Of a DNA stretch of 64,000 nt, positions 37,164 to 50,294 are shown one piece after another. Below the pieces are notes generated by a model. It searched no databases. It saw nothing but the letters and a program-made list of their open reading frames with translations, and was not told the origin of the DNA. The stretch's first letter is position 1. Every line of letters begins with the position of its first letter. The stretch comes from Brachypodius melanocephalos (Eukaryota; Chordata; Aves; Passeriformes; Pycnonotidae): contig VZSR01003803.1 of assembly GCA_013398615.1 (NCBI GenBank), positions 65,006,413 to 65,070,412 of the forward strand, given 5' to 3'. Position numbers and translations under genes: made by a program.

Positions 37164-40100
37164 ATTATACAGAATATTACTCCATTCAGCTTAATTCATC
37201 ACTAAATCTTCCAGCATTAAACAAAATGCCTACACATGTGTAAGATGTCCCCTCCCCTTTCATTTCTTCCATTGTGGCAAAGGCACGTGCAACGGGACCA
37301 TGTCACATAACACACATTGCAATATCTCTAGGTCAGGAAATACAATGGCAGAGACAGGTTTCATACCCAACACCTGAATAGAAAACCCTTCTCCACAACC
37401 ACAGCTCCTAAATCATTCCTGGGGGGTCCCTGCTCTGCAACCAGGGAGGAAAAGTATTTTCTCGCTGGTTGAAATTCTACTCCACAGTACAGAGATTTGA
37501 AAAGGCTAAAAAAAAAAAAAAATTTAAAAAGCTTCAAAAAATTACAAAGAGCAGAGCAGAAACCACTAGCATAAAGAGAAAGTTCTGTCAGAAACAGGAC
37601 AAAATCAGACCACTGAAGAAAATCTCAAGAGGAAGCGGAAACATATTCCTCCCCTTTGTGCAGCATGCCAATATTAATGATAAGCAAAGGTCCCTGGAAG
37701 TTCTTACGTGTTCAAGGACACTACCCAGGGCAGGATGCTTGCAACAAAGGGAGAGCTTACCCACCTTCTTACCTCCTTCAATCCTTAGCAGCTCCATCCT
37801 ATTTCTAACTAGAATGTGATGCTTAAAAATGTTCATGCCTAAATATTTTTTTGTCTAGGAACACTTAATGCAAGTAAATCTGTTATACACAATGGGATGA
37901 TTATTTTTAATTGCTATTCTGAAAAGAAAGCATCACAGTATTGCAGAGATTATCTTCGAGAATGCATATAAATTCTGCTCTTCCAAAAGAATTTCTGTCA
38001 TGGATATACTTACCTTTTCCAATTTTGTAATGACTCTTCTGAAGTGTGTTGTCGAATGGGGCATTCATGGTTCCACACAAAATTATTTTTGGTTCCCCTA
38101 GCTAAACTACCCAGCCACTTCACCCTGTAGTTCATTTGTTCAGGCACCATAAGCATCACTTTCATTCCTTTCTACCCACACACTTGTTTCTCTGACAGGG
38201 CAAAAATGAACCAAAAATGTATGATGCACTCATGCTGCCCACAGCAGCAAAAAGCACTGAGGCAGCAATGGGAGAAGGGTCGTGTGTGTCCATACAAAGT
38301 TAATTGCAAGGTAATATGCACAAGCATACCCTGAATGCAGCTTTCTGTGAGTTTACAGTGGAAACAGCTGCACACTGGCCCAGGTACACATTATAAACAA
38401 GGTCACTTGACTCCTGGGAGCAGTGACACAGCACCACCAGTTTGAACCACAAACCAGCCTGTTCCCCCAGCCATCACTCCCAGCAATTAAAAGAGGAGCA
38501 CTGAGGGATGTTTGTACTCCTCCCAGCTCTGCCCGCCAACAGCACTCACCCAATAGGTATTGGTGGCTGCTCTTCCTCTCAAAAATTTGCAAACCAGCCA
38601 ATGAATTTTTTCTGCACTTAAGAGATTGTTGGACTGCTCCCATACCTCTGTTCTTTTAGTCTCTCTCTTTTGGATCTTGTGTTTGAGCAGGTGCTCTATG
38701 GAGGTTTGTTTTTCTGTGTTCACTCATCCTTTCATGCTTCTAGGGGTGCTGCCCCTCTTTTACCATACCCCTAATTTTTATGGTACCCCATAATTTATCC
38801 AGGCTCATGCACTTACAGGACAAGGGCTCAAGCTGCTTTGCTAATGAAACAACAAGGAAGTGCAGGACACCATTTCCTTTTTATTACCACTTAGCATCTT
38901 GCACAAAATAAAGAAACAGGGCAGCCAGCAGCTCAAGGCCACCTTATGACATTCTGACTGTCAGGTTTCAGGCTACAACAGAGAACATCAGAGCAATGAA
39001 CAAGGGCTGCTGACATTTGCACTGAAGCTCCCAAACCACAAACATGAGATTTATATCCAAAAAAGCTGTGATGGAGTAGAGCCTAATTAATTACTGTGTA
39101 CTTAATATAAAGCAAAGCAAGAACTTCAACCCATTAATTCACCAGCTAAGATCAGTCAAGCTTCAGCTAAAATCAGTCTGGAATCAGCCAGGGAGCTTCA
39201 TCCTAAACATAAAAAACATCCAAGCAGTTCCAAAGCCATACACCAGAACACTTTCCCAGATGTGAACAGACGGGATTGAAGTTACTGACCATAGAAATTC
39301 ACCACCACTCCTCAGCTGGCACATCATAGTTCAGCTTTTTTTTCTATAACCCCTATACAAAATTGTCCAGATTACAAAATCTCTTCAAATACAGCATTTT
39401 AAATGTGACAGCCAGCTGACAGAGCCAGTCACTGAGCAAGAGGCAAGTATTTACAATACTTCCTTAAATACTTCCTCAATTACTTACAGCTTTATGTTAC
39501 ATGTTACATTATGAGCTGTAGTACCCATTTTTGCTGCTCCAGTAGTTGCAAAGCTGTTCTCACTTTCAGTACCCCACCTACTTAATCAGAATTCTTTTGG
39601 TTTAGAATGATAATGTACAACAAGTAGCTCTGCTTCCTCATTATTTTACTAAAAGCTATTGTAAAGGGACACAACTTCAAGCCAAGTTTTACTCATATAT
39701 AAACAAGGTGACACTTTAAAAGCTGAAATTAAAAAATGTGGAACAGTATGTGTCTAACTTCACTACAGACATTTTAAAATGCTTCCTTTTCAACTTCTGA
39801 TTTTTAATTGTAAAACATTATCTCTGTCTGCCCATAAATAACAAAGTCAGTCTGTCTTTTAGAACAAGCAAATATTTAATAACCTTTTCTTTTGAGTTCT
39901 GCTCAACCTAGAAACCAAAATGGACCTCTTACCCCACATATCCCACTCCTGGAGCTGATTAGACAGCTCTCTTTGGATTAAAAAAACCTAACCAAACAAA
40001 ACCCCAACAAAAATCCTCAGGGCCTAAGGAGAGAGAAAGAAACTCGCACTCATTTCCCATGACAGGAAGTTTGAGTACATATGGCCTGATAGAAGGAGGG

Positions 40101-42020
40101 GGAAAAAAGCCCTCAAACGTCTGAGCGTGGCAGCTTGGCTACTTCTGAATATGCACCAGGATCCAGCAAGTTCCTCCTTCCAAAAAAAGCATGATGAGTC
40201 ACACACTATAGCACAAACCCTTGGGGTTTTTGTTTGGGTTTTCTGGTTTCTTTGGGGAGAGGGGTTGTATTCTTGTTTTTAAGTTTCTAAACAAGAAGTT
40301 TTACAGCAATACAGAGGAGTAAACAGTTCCAGGATAGGGCAAGGAAACATAAGAAAGCCATAAGAAAGCTTACACTAAGAGAGATTTTCCCACATAACCA
40401 CCTGCAACAGTACAAAAAAAAGCAAAGAAAATCAATCTCTTGAGAAAGCAGGAATTTTTTTTTTCTTTCATTCTTTGGTTTTTAATTCTCTTCATTCATA
40501 GGAGGAGCTACTGTTCTTTAAAGGTGATGCACTGCAATTGCACAAATAGCTTCTACTTAATCTCCCCCAGAGGCAGTTTGTAAACCCCGCCCCCAAAAAA
40601 AGCCCCAAACCACAAAGCCCCCACTTCCCTTAGCAACATTTTCATAGCAAGGAAAGTAGTTTTGCAGATATCAAGTACTATTAGCATACTGAGGTATCAC
40701 AAATTGAAATAAAATAAAACCTGTATTTCAACAAACTGCAATATAATCACATTGTAATAATAAAGTCAACATTACAATGCAGTAAACCACCATGAGACTG
40801 CAAGATCTTGAATATTTACTGATGAACCACTGAATAACAATGGTGAAATAAGTCAATACTTTCTTTTTAGAGGAAGGAATCCAGCTCTGACCTATGGTTA
40901 GGACATAACTACAATATTAGTTCCTAAAATATCAGTCTTAATCAACAGAGAATTTTTCCAATCAAATTTATTTTGCTGCTGTGAGAAGACAGAAGGCTGA
41001 CTATAGCTCGTGGCTGTACCATGACTTCCGTGTATGCATTTGGCCACGTTTCTAACTGCATGTAAGAGCAGAGAAACTCAGGCTATACAACAGGTCTGGC
41101 CTGCCCAAAAATTTTGTTTGGATTACTTGCCCTTTTGTTTTCTTCTGCTCCATCTTCTGGAGCTCCATACCCCTCTCCCAAGCACACACCTGGAATAAAT
41201 CCTCTTACACGACAAAGTGCCAGCTCCCTCCCCATAAAGTCCACAGTGCAAATCTGTTAGTTAAGTGCACCACTGGCTCACAAAGCACAGGCTGTCAGGC
41301 TTTACTAAAATGAAAACACAGCTTAAACAATGGAAAATCCCTCACTGTTTTCTACAGAACCAAGCTATGAAAATGTTCACTCACAAATCAACATTGTTGC
41401 CTGGTTATCTGAGCGCAGAACTTGATCTATGCAGAAAACAACCAGGTGAGCCATGCAGGCACTCAGAAATGAATGACTACAAGCAATCCTGAGATATTCA
41501 AGTATTATTAGCATTTGTTAAATGTGAAAAGGAGAAAGGAAGATGAAACAACACCATGATTACATTGACATGCAATTTACATCAAGCTGTGATGTCACTT
41601 GCAATGTCAAGATGTGGACTCCTATGCACACATGCACTTGAAGAATGTAAGACATTCTGAGTTCTGCCCTGCAGATCTTGCAGAGTTCAGAGAGGAAATT
41701 ACTTTACAAATGCCCTTACTAATCATGATTCCAGCAGTATTGAATTCACTGTGAAACCACGTATGATATATAAGGTCCGTGGCTTTTTTACAAGGAATCT
41801 CAGAAGGAATATATTGCAAACAAAATTCAACAGAACCTTACCAGTCAGATGCATCTACATTGATCTATCTTGCTCATACACCCACACAGATAAGCACCAG
41901 GGCATCAGAAAAATAGCTGCTTGTGAGAAACGAGCAGGAGCTTATCTCCAGAAATAATATTACTTTTAAAACTTTAGCACATCAGCTATTTCAATTGTGT
42001 GTAACTGTCACCCCAAAGAC
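37164..42020. other. Non-coding stretch, no gene recognised
   Basis: About 4.9 kb. The plus frame at 37469-37819 starts beside a 15-A run (37508-37522) that encodes a lysine block, so it is low-complexity rather than a gene. Frames at 38.4-38.7 kb are open on both strands with no motif. Nothing else recognised. Confidence 0.6.
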
Positions 42021-42040
42021 TGACTCACATGTCACGTGAC
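42021..42040. promoter_or_regulatory. AP-1 site next to a palindromic CLEAR-type E-box
   Basis: TGACTCA (consensus AP-1/TRE) at 42021-42027 is followed three bases later by GTCACGTGAC at 42031-42040. That is a perfect 10-bp palindrome equal to the CLEAR element recognised by MiT/TFE factors (TFEB, TFE3, MITF) and compatible with USF. Both sites are exact. Their function here is inferred, since no gene or promoter is visible close by. Confidence 0.4.
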
Positions 42041-43143
42041 TGTTACAAAAGTATAGTTTTGTTAAACTATGCATGTATATACTTTTAACATGCTACATAT
42101 ATATAAACTACATCTGTGAATGTATACAGGGCAATATTTTTCTGGACCTTCCCTTTTCCCATTGGACTCTTAGCTACTGTTGGCATGTCCTGCTCTTTCA
42201 CATTTCGATCTGCTCTTTCGCGTTGTTAAAGTTGTAGTTACCATCTGAATTATTATCATGGATCAGGTTAGTACAAATGGGTTGTCCAAATGCTTAACAA
42301 TAATAATAGAACAGGCTCTGCTGCAAGGAATAAAATTTTAGAGCATTTTTTGCATCTGGATGAAGACATACCATGAGTTTCTATGCAAAACACACCAATA
42401 TTGGAAGCCATGAAGCAGGCTTGTTCAGAGTCACACATCTTATTTGAGCTCCATTTCCTGTCTAAACACCACAAGTTCTGTCAGACAGAGATACCAGCAG
42501 AGACAGTGGAGCAGAGTCTGGTGTCTCTGTAAACACCCCCCCAGAGCAGGAACAAGAGAAGCACCAGCAGCTGGACACAGCTGAGCAGAGGGGCATGCCA
42601 AGGAAGGGTGAGCTGCCCTGGCCAGCACATTGGCCAAGCTAAGAGTGAAGCAAAGCTGGGGAGAGGGGCAGGGAGAAGAAGAGTTTTGCTTATCATGTCC
42701 CCAGCCAACATTATCAACCAGTTCTTGCCTGCTCTGTTCAAAACTGGATGATTACTGTCATTTCAGCTGCATTTTTCCATGCTAGCACAAAATCAGCTCC
42801 AAGTGGTTTCTAAGTACCCAGGAAGCAGCAATCCACAGCAACTTCCAACATCAGCAAGCTTTGATGAAGCAACCCCATTTAATGAAAAGCTGTTATGGTT
42901 TCAGATTACAACAGGGATTACATTTGTGAGAAAGGTTCTCTCTTTAGCTACAGCAGATGACCTGAGACACTATTGCATTTCATAACCAATCTTTCACAGC
43001 AATGAAAGTATGACATACAAACACTCACATGAGAAACCTGGAGTCCTCCTAAATTCTTCTCTGTGGAGAGAAGGGGGATTAAAAAAAAATTAACAGTGGG
43101 GAAGAGCATCATCAAAAGAAAGAGAAGCAGTAACAGCAGAAGC
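42041..43143. other. Non-coding stretch, no gene recognised
   Basis: About 1.1 kb. A GC-richer, CAG/CTG-rich patch at 42,480-42,670 carries overlapping hydrophobic minus frames with no recognisable family. Nothing else seen. Confidence 0.55.
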
Positions 43144-43214
43144 GGTACTGGAAGGTCACAATAAGGTCTCTTCAGAAGCTTCTCATCTCCAGGCTGAACA
43201 ACCCCAGCTGTCTC

Positions 43215-43314
43215 NNNNNNNNNNNNNNNNNNNNNNNNNNNNNNNNNNNNNNNNNNNNNNNNNNNNNNNNNNNNNNNNNNNNNNNNNNNNNNNNNNNNNN
43301 NNNNNNNNNNNNNN
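43215..43314. other. Assembly gap, 100 N
   Basis: Exactly 100 N, a size commonly used for gaps of unknown length. It interrupts a CR1 element between the reverse transcriptase GVPQ motif and the ORF2 C-terminal block, so the real missing sequence may be several hundred bp. Confidence 0.97.
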
Positions 43315-43835
43315 GGGTTCCTGTTCCATGAGAGTCCTGAGGGACACCATTTGTCACCAGCCTCCACTTGCACCTACAGCCATTGACCACAACTCCCTCT
43401 GTGTCCATCCAGCCAATTTCTTATTCAGTATTAGCCCACCCTTCAAATCTGTGTCTCCAAACTGGAGAGGAGGATGTCTTGTGGGATCATGTAAAAGTCC
43501 TTACAGAAATCTAAGTAGATGACATTGATAAGTTTTCCCTTGTTGATCACTGCTGTCACTCCATCATAGAAGGCCACCAGACTGGTCAGGCATGATTTGC
43601 CCATAATGAAGCTGTGCTGGCTGTCTGGGATTATCTCCTTGTCTTGTATGTCCCTTAACAATGCTTCCATGACAATCTGCTCCATCATCTTCCCAGTAAT
43701 AGATGGAGGCTCACCAGTCTGTAATTCCCTAGGTCTTCCTTTCTCTCTCTTTTCTAAAAATAGGAGTGATGTTTCCTTTTTTCTAGTCATTGGGGACTTC
43801 ACCTGACTGTCAAGTCTTTTCAAATGTGGAGAAAT
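43315..43835 (-). pseudogene. CR1 reverse transcriptase fragment (decayed)
   Basis: The minus strand encodes a recognisable piece of CR1 ORF2 reverse transcriptase. The fragment reads KMMEQIVMEALLRDIQDKEI, then DSQHSFIMGKSCLTSLVAFY (the GF..GKSCLTNLVAFYD block in relatives), then VINKGKLINVIYLDFCKDFY (motif A). The first motif A aspartate (YLD) remains, but the usual KAFD is changed to KDFY. The adjacent part, read in another frame at 43315-43408, continues to VVVNGCRCKWRLVTNGVPQD (start of the GVPQGS motif). A stop and a frame change separate these pieces, and the YxDD catalytic box would lie in the gap. It is not functional. Confidence 0.85.
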
Positions 43836-43962
43836 ATATTCCATCTTTGGGATAATCAATAATTCAAATAAATTATTACCAGAAGCGTAAACTTTAAATG
43901 ACTGGGCTGCACATTCACATTTTGTCTTTGTGTCCATGTATAAACTTTTTTAAGCTAAACCA

Positions 43963-43983
43963 GGGGGGTAGGGGGAGGTAGCG
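43963..43983 (+). other. G-rich run next to the CR1 remnant
   Basis: Guanine runs of 6, 5, 2 and 2 on the plus strand could form a two-quartet G-quadruplex. It lies about 110 bp beyond the truncated 5' side of the CR1 fragment. Structure is inferred from base pattern only. Confidence 0.35.
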
Positions 43984-46667
43984 GATTTTACATTAAATAG
44001 AGAATGTCATGCAAAAATGTATGTTAACAGTGATGCTTCTGCAGTGATTAAATTACATGCAAGTCAATTTTATAAATTCATAGCTCTTGAGGACACATGC
44101 TCTTACAAGAGTTCTATAAATATGCTTTGTAAAATGTTTATGTGTGCTCAGTGTGTGGGCAAATTCATAAATAGACGTGCTAACTCCCTTCTTCCTGATG
44201 ACCAATAACCAGAAGAGGAAAAAGAAGAGATCCCTTTTAGAAGAATAGTCTAGACAGTTCAAAAATAGCCTCTGTGCCCTTGCCAGGTACACAGAAAACT
44301 GAAAAAGTAGGAACCATGGTGCTTACTAAAACCAGAGTGTTGTTTTGATGGTTTTCCATCCACCCTCAACCTTCTGGATTTCAGCATGGAGATTCACACT
44401 CATTCAGTTCCCGAAGAAGGACACTTCATCCCAAGGCTTAACTGAGAGGAACCATCAGCAGGTTTCCAGACCTTCATACAGTGCAAAATCCTGAACATTA
44501 GGAGCTATTGATGATGCAAAGTGCCAAGGGGTTTCAGAAGCTGAGATGTCTTCAGAGCTTTAGCTGATCCTTTCCCTATTTGTTCTAATAAAACATTTTC
44601 TGCTTTCTTGCTAGCTTATGACACATGCTTGGCCTGGGGAAGGAGTTAAAGATAGCAAGGGAAATCACATTCCCTCTTTCCTGTCTTTGCGTTTTAAAAA
44701 AAATAGCAAAGAAGAGTTGTTTATTCTTCCGAGTCAGTGTGCCTGTTCTGTGCACTCAGGATGACATTCCCTCACCGGAGACATGTGGAGTTAGATAACA
44801 TCAATTTATGTTAAATAATCTTAAAATAGAAACACATACAGTGCTGTTTTAAAGTTACTAGATAATCCTTTCTCCGAGTCTGGTTCTGCATGTTGTTTTT
44901 TGTTTTCTTTCAGTGTGTGGGAGATACTATCTCATGTTTTAGTGGATGTGGTCATTTTCTCTCTGTGGCCAAGTTTATAGATTCTTGCAGGTTCTGTTCC
45001 CACATCTGGGGACTCTGTATTTCCCTCAAGATCCTGGGTGAGCAGGAATTTGTAAAACTCCACTCTGCAAGTGAGCCTTCACAAACTTGAAGTGACTGAA
45101 ACTAGAGAGCCCAGGGACAGCAAGATCTGCTGCAGGAAGGTTTATCACGCAATGATCTTGGATGGTGAAGACTCTAATTTCTAAGCAGAGTGCTAATGCT
45201 GCATGCACACACTGTATCAATATAATAAAGTAATGCTGCAACCATCAGATCATATCATAGACTGACCAATTTGAATTGACAGTACTGAATTATAAATTAC
45301 TATGTTTAGCACCGCCAAACTTCAAGTCTGTAAACACTAACTCTGCTCTTACTATCTGCTATAAATTTGCCATTAGAAACTAGAGTACTAAGGAGAGACT
45401 AATGTTTAATTGTTTTTTATTGCCTCCTCACAAAATTTTGATACTGTCAATATGAAGACGGTTCTGCAGGTTGAAACTGGTGAAGTTACCAAGCTGTTAC
45501 AGACTGAGCTAACCTGGATCTGCTCGATAATTCTCCTGCCATAGCCAGCATGTTCTTTAACTGCTCCTTTCCCAGTCTTCCAGCATGTTGTACATTTGTC
45601 CAGTAGCTAGTCAACACAATACACTACACAGAAGACAAAAGAGATTGGGCTTGAAAACACCAGTGCAACTAGAAAAAGAGAAAGTGAGCCTAAATTTTAC
45701 AGATTTTCTGTGGTGCCTACTTTCCCCCTGCCCCCATTCTTAACGCCACAGTATGCATCAGATCTAACCTGTTTCCCAAGGAACACCACCAAAGTTATTG
45801 TCAATCTCTCACCTTAATTTCCCACAGAATGCATGCAAGTCCCTGAACACTAAAGTATTACAAGTGGGAAACATCAGTGCTGGATGGAGTCCAGATCTGA
45901 TGATACAAAGCACAATTAAAGGCTCGGCAATTTAACAAACGACAGAAGCTGCCGAACCACATCAAGAAATACCTTACAATATACACACTTCAAGGGGCAT
46001 TTTCTGAAGCTTCATAAATACTGTGTCTTGTATTTACTCTCCAAAGAGCTCCTGTTAATGGTTCTTATAAATCACAGCACACACAAATCGGACAAATTAA
46101 ATGCTGCAGCCAAAGGTGATTCCTCCCAGCCCTTAGAAGCAACCTTGCTTACACTGCTGAACTGATGATGCATTTTGCAGCACTACTTGGAAGGAAAGAA
46201 AACCAGCACACTGAGAAAATCTTTCTCTACCTACAACATCCATCTTAAGAGAGCAAGGAAATAAGAATGACTAGATATATATTTTTAATGCAAAGATGCT
46301 AGTTTTTTACTCCATGAGTAATTCAAGCAAGAAGCAAAAGAAAAGGAAACAATATAAAATTACTTACCTGGAAAAAGAATTCTTGTTCCTCAGTAGACTA
46401 TCTAACTTTATTTAAAAATTACAGCTGCCTGAGTTTTGCTCTAAGAAGCACAAAAAGTTCATACTTGCTTGCCCTAGCGACTGGAAGTAATTATCTTCTG
46501 AACTGACAAGTCATTATGAATGTAACTTCATATTTTTAACCACAGATCTTCTTAAGTATAGACTGAATCCTAACTTTGATCTAAGGTGTCACACCATCAT
46601 ATTTATTTGAATTCCTGCATCATATACGGAGACTCAATAAAACACAGTTTTCACAGAGCAAGCTATC
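43984..46667. other. Non-coding stretch, no gene recognised
   Basis: About 2.7 kb of ordinary AT-rich sequence with short frames that lack motifs. No repeat or RNA gene recognised. Confidence 0.6.
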
Positions 46668-46687
46668 GAAATAACCTGAAATAACCT
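46668..46687 (+). repeat. 10-bp tandem duplication
   Basis: GAAATAACCT occurs twice in direct succession (46668-46677 and 46678-46687). A small slippage duplication. Confidence 0.75.
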
Positions 46688-48272
46688 GAGGTGATAAAAC
46701 AGGATAATGCTCAAGGAACTAAAGCAAATCTTTCCAAATCAGTAAAATCCTACACCAAACTTCCAACCTAGCCCATAAGCACCAAACTTGCCTAATAAGC
46801 TGGTATTCATCATTCAAATCTTAGGCTGCAGAAGAAGGATTGTATATATGGTATCAGACTAAACCAGAAAAAAAAAAAAATTGACCCAGCCATCTGCATC
46901 ATCCTAATCAGTTATTTATACAGCCAAGCCCATCAGGTAAGCACCCCCAACACTATTGCTACACTTTTGTTCTTAGTTACCAGGGAAATTGCATTTTAGC
47001 ACCTAGTTCATAGTCTGTAACAAATGACCTTTTCTGCTTCAGAGATGAAAATTCTGTGATGAGTGTTCCTCCGTTTTCCCAACAGGTGTGTCAGACTGCA
47101 GAAAGTCACACACAGTGACGTGTCTCAGGCATACCTGAGGTTCATTCACAGCAAGCTCCCTCCCGTGACAGAGGGCATTTCAAAGCCTAAAAGAGGCCCC
47201 TCATGGTGTGGAGTTTACGCTCAGAATCAAACATCTCTGGTAATTCAGCATCAAAACAAAAAAACAAACAAAAAAAAAAAACCCAAGTCATTGAAGTGTT
47301 TCTGTTCGTGTAGCAGGAATGGCAGGAATGAAGATAAACAGTGACCATGGGCATGGCTCCTTGCATTTCTAGGTCTTCATGGTGGTACTTCACTAAGGGT
47401 TTTGTATTTTTTTCAGTCAGATTGGAGACTTCCCAAAGCACTGCTCACTTCTAAAATGCATGAATTGTCTTCCCTGGAAATAGCACTCAGCTGGAAAAGA
47501 ACATGAGTTATAAAAGTAAAAATTACACCAGGGAATAAGAGAAAGAAATCTTCTGTGTTTACATTTTAAATTTATGAAGCACTTTGCTATAGTGAAAAAT
47601 TCACGTAGCACAAAATCTTGGGGGGCAGACTGAAGAAGAAACAATTTTGACAGCCTGTAATTCTGTGTTTCTACCATCTTCCCTGCATCTTGGTCATTCC
47701 TTCCCATCATCCACACTTTTAATCCATACTCCACTGCCCACATCAGCTTACAGAATCAGAAGCACTCTGGGCACTCTGATACTGCATTATCCTGTGGATA
47801 GAGAGCAGTTCAGTTTTCCATACAGCCAGACTGGCATGCTGGAAGACACGTGTTACCCAAAAGCCTAGACATTTCCAGAAAAAACCTTTGCTAACAGCCA
47901 GTCATCATACTCTGAGAAAGATGAGCTAATTAGAAAATGAGTACATTTTTGCACCTTATTTAAAACATCATCTCAGCAGCTCCTTGAGTTTTCATGAGGA
48001 GTAAAATCTCTTCTTGCTTTTTTTCAACAAGACCTTTAAATCTCCGCTTGCCTTCAGGTTGCTTTTTCTACAGCCAAGACTGTAACATTTTCTTACATTG
48101 TTACTCTAATTACAAGTGCAGCATTTGCCCTGGAAATATAATAGGAACTCATAGATTATATTATCTAAACTATTTCTAAGCACTATTTCCCTTCCCAATC
48201 ATTTGGAAACTATCCCAAAAAAAGCCTAACACAGTTTACAGTTCGTGCCCACTTAAGACTACATTACCAGCA
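46688..48272. other. Non-coding stretch, nothing recognised
   Basis: About 1.6 kb with two A-rich spots (46868-46880 and about 47,254-47,281) that generate lysine-rich chance frames. No gene or transposon seen. Confidence 0.6.
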
Positions 48273-48316
48273 GCAGATTTGTATGTAAGTAAATGCAGAT
48301 TTATATGTAAGTAAAT
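48273..48316 (+). repeat. 22-bp tandem duplication
   Basis: Two 22-bp units, 48273-48294 and 48295-48316, beginning GCAGATTT and ending GTAAGTAAAT, with one mismatch (G/A at unit position 9). A simple recent duplication with no coding context. Confidence 0.85.
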
Positions 48317-50260
48317 GCATCATAATTCTGTGCTGTCACAGCTTTTGGTTGGTGGACACTTGGAAATTTACAGTAAATTCTGTGAATTGCAATGAAGTTT
48401 CTGTGTTTTTAAACCCAACCCACAATTACACAAAAATCTGAATTTCACATTTTATTCTGCCTCTTAAAGCAAGGTTTGAGCCCTCAGAGCTGTGCAGAGA
48501 ACTTTGGGAACGTGAATGTTTAGAAAATAAAAATCCAAAGTACATATTTTTAAAAATATATCTCTATATCTTTCAAACCATCTCATGATTTCTTTAAGCT
48601 CCAGATTGGACAGTTTGGCTGCAAAGGAATGTTACAGAAGTTTGAAAGAGGCATGACAAGCTATGAAAAAAACGTAAATACATAGACAGCTTTTTCTCTG
48701 TCACAGCACGATTTGCAGATCTCCTTAATAAAGAGGCAGCTGGAAAGTAAAATGCTTCGAGGGATGAACTGCAGAATTAATTTGCTGTTTGGTCATTTGT
48801 GAATTTTACAGGTATGTTCCCACAGCAGAGAGAGAAACTAAATTAAGAACTTCTGAATTTTATATTGTTATTTATATGTTAAATTTTATATTGTTTTTTA
48901 TAATGCTCAAATAGGAAAGCAGCTCTAGTGCACTACATCTGGAAATGAATATTTATATACGGAATAAGTTTTGCTACAAAAATTTAACAACGCAAAACTC
49001 TAAGCACAGATTGTGCATCTTTTAAAAATACAAGCAGAAATACACATCACTGCAGGATTGAGAATAAATTTTAGAAGTCCCAACATCCACAAGAAATTAC
49101 ACACTTCATTATCAGACTGTGGTTATGCTTAAGTTTATGTACAAACATGTCCTTACTCACACCTTACTAAAAAAGATACATCCATTCAAGATATGAAATT
49201 ACAACAGTGCAATAGTGATAGTTACCTTCACATAATTCATATTATTTTCACTATGGTGAAAAAAAAAGTACAGGAAACTGAGATTGTCAGTGCTTTACAG
49301 ACAATTACAAAAAGCATAAAGAGTTAAATCCCATCTCTATGGTTCTGCAACCCTTTATACCTGCTGAGCACTGCTGACTGCACTTCAGATCACTCTACCA
49401 TGTTCCAGTGTTTCATTAAATGGCAACCTGTGAACTCCAATCTGGCAAAACTGCATGTGAACAAAATACATCCTTAAGTCTTGCTGTCAAATCCCCAAGC
49501 AACCAAACACTCACACTCATGAAAGAAGTAACTATTTGATATTCTGTGAGTGAGATACCATTTCAATGCTGAGCATGGCAGCCCATAGTCAGCTTCACTT
49601 CAAATTTAGCTTAGTCGAATGTATATTCAACTGTTACATGTTATGATCTGGGATGATGAGTGACTTCTCTTGGAGCAACATGTCTTACAGAAATGTGGTT
49701 CTCAAGCTTCTTTGAAGACCATGATCAGGTTAATCCTTTCTTTAAAAAAAGCACCTAAAAGGGCTGTAGATAAAACACCTAAAACTCACTGTAGATAACT
49801 TCACTAAATATAGAAATAATGTGAAGAATTTCACCACATAAAACATTTTTCTAAACATGCACTTTAATGGGATGTTGTGTCACCTTCTTCCAATCTCCCT
49901 CTATTCCACAAGATTCTATTGCTTCCTCCCAGAAATAAAACCCCAAAATAGTCTGGGAAAAAACCCCTCAAATTATTTGCAAAATAAGTTCACCAAGGAA
50001 TTGTTTCAGATTGACACCAGTATCACATTTTCTTCTGACATTCTATAGTCTACTATATTTAATCAAAATCAATATTTATATTGCCTAACTTTGACACACA
50101 TCAAGGTAACATGTCATGGCTCTGACATTATACTCAGTGTAGGCAGTTTCCACATCTAGGATAACAATTCAGTCAGACATAATACTAAATAAGATTTTAA
50201 GACAGCAGATGGCATCACTTAATTATTTTTAACTGTTGCACACTGACCATTTACTGTGTA
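48317..50260. other. Non-coding stretch, nothing recognised
   Basis: About 1.9 kb, strongly AT-rich near 48.5-48.9 kb. A loose repetition of TTTATATTGTT lies at 48,859-48,897, and CACCTAAAA/CTGTAGATA words repeat near 49,752-49,799. No gene recognised. Confidence 0.6.
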
Positions 50261-50294
50261 TAATCCATAATCCATTATGATAATCCATAATCCA
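50261..50294 (+). repeat. 20-bp partial tandem duplication
   Basis: TAATCCATAATCCATTATGA (50261-50280) is followed directly by a partial second copy of 14 bases (50281-50294). The TAATCC core is a bicoid/OTX-type homeodomain word and appears repeatedly here, but the duplication alone explains most of the repetition. Confidence 0.75.

Larger units (their letters stand above)
43144..43850 (-). mobile_element. CR1 LINE fragment with an assembly gap inside
   Basis: A minus-strand CR1 copy. At the right, 43315-43835 encodes part of ORF2 reverse transcriptase. At the left, 43144-43214 matches the later ORF2 C-terminal block (plus-strand phrase CTCCAGGCTGAACAACCCCA). Both pieces have the same orientation and the correct order, so they are probably one element. 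It is 5'-truncated near 43.84 kb. Its extreme 3' end with the octamers is not visible, so the left edge may be deleted or diverged. The N run at 43215-43314 hides the part in between. Confidence 0.85.

Noticed and set aside
37469..37819. 116-codon plus frame with a lysine-rich start
   Set aside because: The lysines come from a 15-A run at 37508-37522, and the rest has no motif.
43172..43408. Open frame running through the 100-N gap
   Set aside because: Its two ends do encode CR1 ORF2 pieces, but continuity across N is meaningless. The pieces are annotated separately as a decayed element.
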